This document shows positions 6,218-6,307 of a stretch of 6,307 nucleotides of DNA, one piece after another. The notes under the pieces were generated by a model. The model made no database searches and was not told the DNA's origin. It saw only the letters and a list, made by a program, of their open reading frames with translations. The DNA is from CAZIWJ01 sp964542855 (GTDB lineage Bacteria > Bacteroidota > Bacteroidia > Cytophagales > Cyclobacteriaceae), in assembly GCA_964542855.1 (NCBI GenBank), contig CAZIWJ010000213.1, forward strand, positions 1 through 6,307, written 5' to 3'. Position 1 is the stretch's first letter. Each line of letters opens with the position of its first letter. Both the position numbers and the translations under genes were made by a program.

Positions 6218-6250
6218 CAAATATAGGAAAGTTGTGCCTATTTAAACAAA
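6218..6250 (-). promoter_or_regulatory. Bacteroidota-type promoter of rplS
   Basis: On the minus strand TTTG (6247-6250) is followed after 21 bases by TATATTTG (6218-6225). This fits the Bacteroidota housekeeping consensus of TTTG (or TTG), about 17-23 bases, then TAnnTTTG. Transcription would begin near 6211, leaving a leader of only about 26 bases before ATG 6185. The leader contains the palindrome ACGTACGT (6187-6194) and no Shine-Dalgarno sequence, and is too short for a large structured r-protein leader. Confidence 0.75.
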
Positions 6251-6307
6251 TGCAGGTTAAATTATTTCCAGTCTAACTACAGGAGTTTTCAATTGGCACA
6301 TGGCTAA

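Noticed and set aside
6300..6307. Possible start of a plus-strand gene (ATG GCT AA) with AGGAG at 6281-6285
   Set aside because: Only two complete codons are in the window, the AGGAG is 14 bases from the ATG, and Bacteroidota use Shine-Dalgarno sequences little. It cannot be supported.
6257..6307. Possible 3' end of an upstream minus-strand gene (16 codons then TAA)
   Set aside because: The short peptide has no recognisable match, and an open frame of this length at an edge is expected by chance.

Overview
The window looks like a chromosomal segment from a member of the Bacteroidota, probably Cytophagales (a Hymenobacter/Pontibacter-type lineage is a guess). The reasons are intermediate GC, AT-rich intergenic regions, start codons without clear Shine-Dalgarno sequences, a TTTG-N21-TATATTTG promoter ahead of rplS that fits the Bacteroidota sigma-A consensus, and protein sequences that read like Bacteroidota members of their families. 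It carries a 100-N scaffold gap at 3655-3754, so it comes from a draft assembly.

Layout. (1) Bases 2-217 are the 3' end of a PDZ-domain gene, probably a secreted retropepsin-like protease, followed by a GC-rich terminator candidate. (2) A 207-bp intergenic region holds a T10 tract and two inverted repeats that overlap each other. It leads into a two-gene unit: a von Willebrand factor A (VWA) protein with an intact MIDAS (425-1537), and a MoxR/Mg-chelatase-like AAA+ ATPase (1565-3085) that ends at a strong intrinsic terminator. (3) A 10-bp perfect AT-rich inverted repeat lies right after that terminator. Next come an AlbA_2 (Schlafen-like) putative DNA-binding/regulatory gene, split by the gap (3278-4077), and, in the same direction and close behind, a PIN-PhoH fusion protein (4125-5483), an RNA-directed nuclease plus NTPase. 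(4) A 333-bp convergent intergenic region contains the rplS terminator and a short phased G-tract repeat. (5) rplS (ribosomal protein L19) is on the minus strand at 5817-6185, with its own promoter.

How the genes may work together. The VWA and AAA+ genes are almost certainly a functional pair: an ATPase remodeller and a metal-dependent adaptor, as in MoxR-VWA and Mg-chelatase I-D systems. The target is unknown. The AlbA_2 and PhoH2 genes are close enough to be co-transcribed, and a regulator-nuclease relationship is a testable idea, not an established one. rplS is ordinary housekeeping. Nothing indicates a phage, transposon, CRISPR array, tRNA or rRNA. The most unusual features are the nested palindromes ahead of the VWA gene, the Asn-for-Asp Walker B of the ATPase, and the AlbA_2/PhoH2 arrangement with its unresolved gap.
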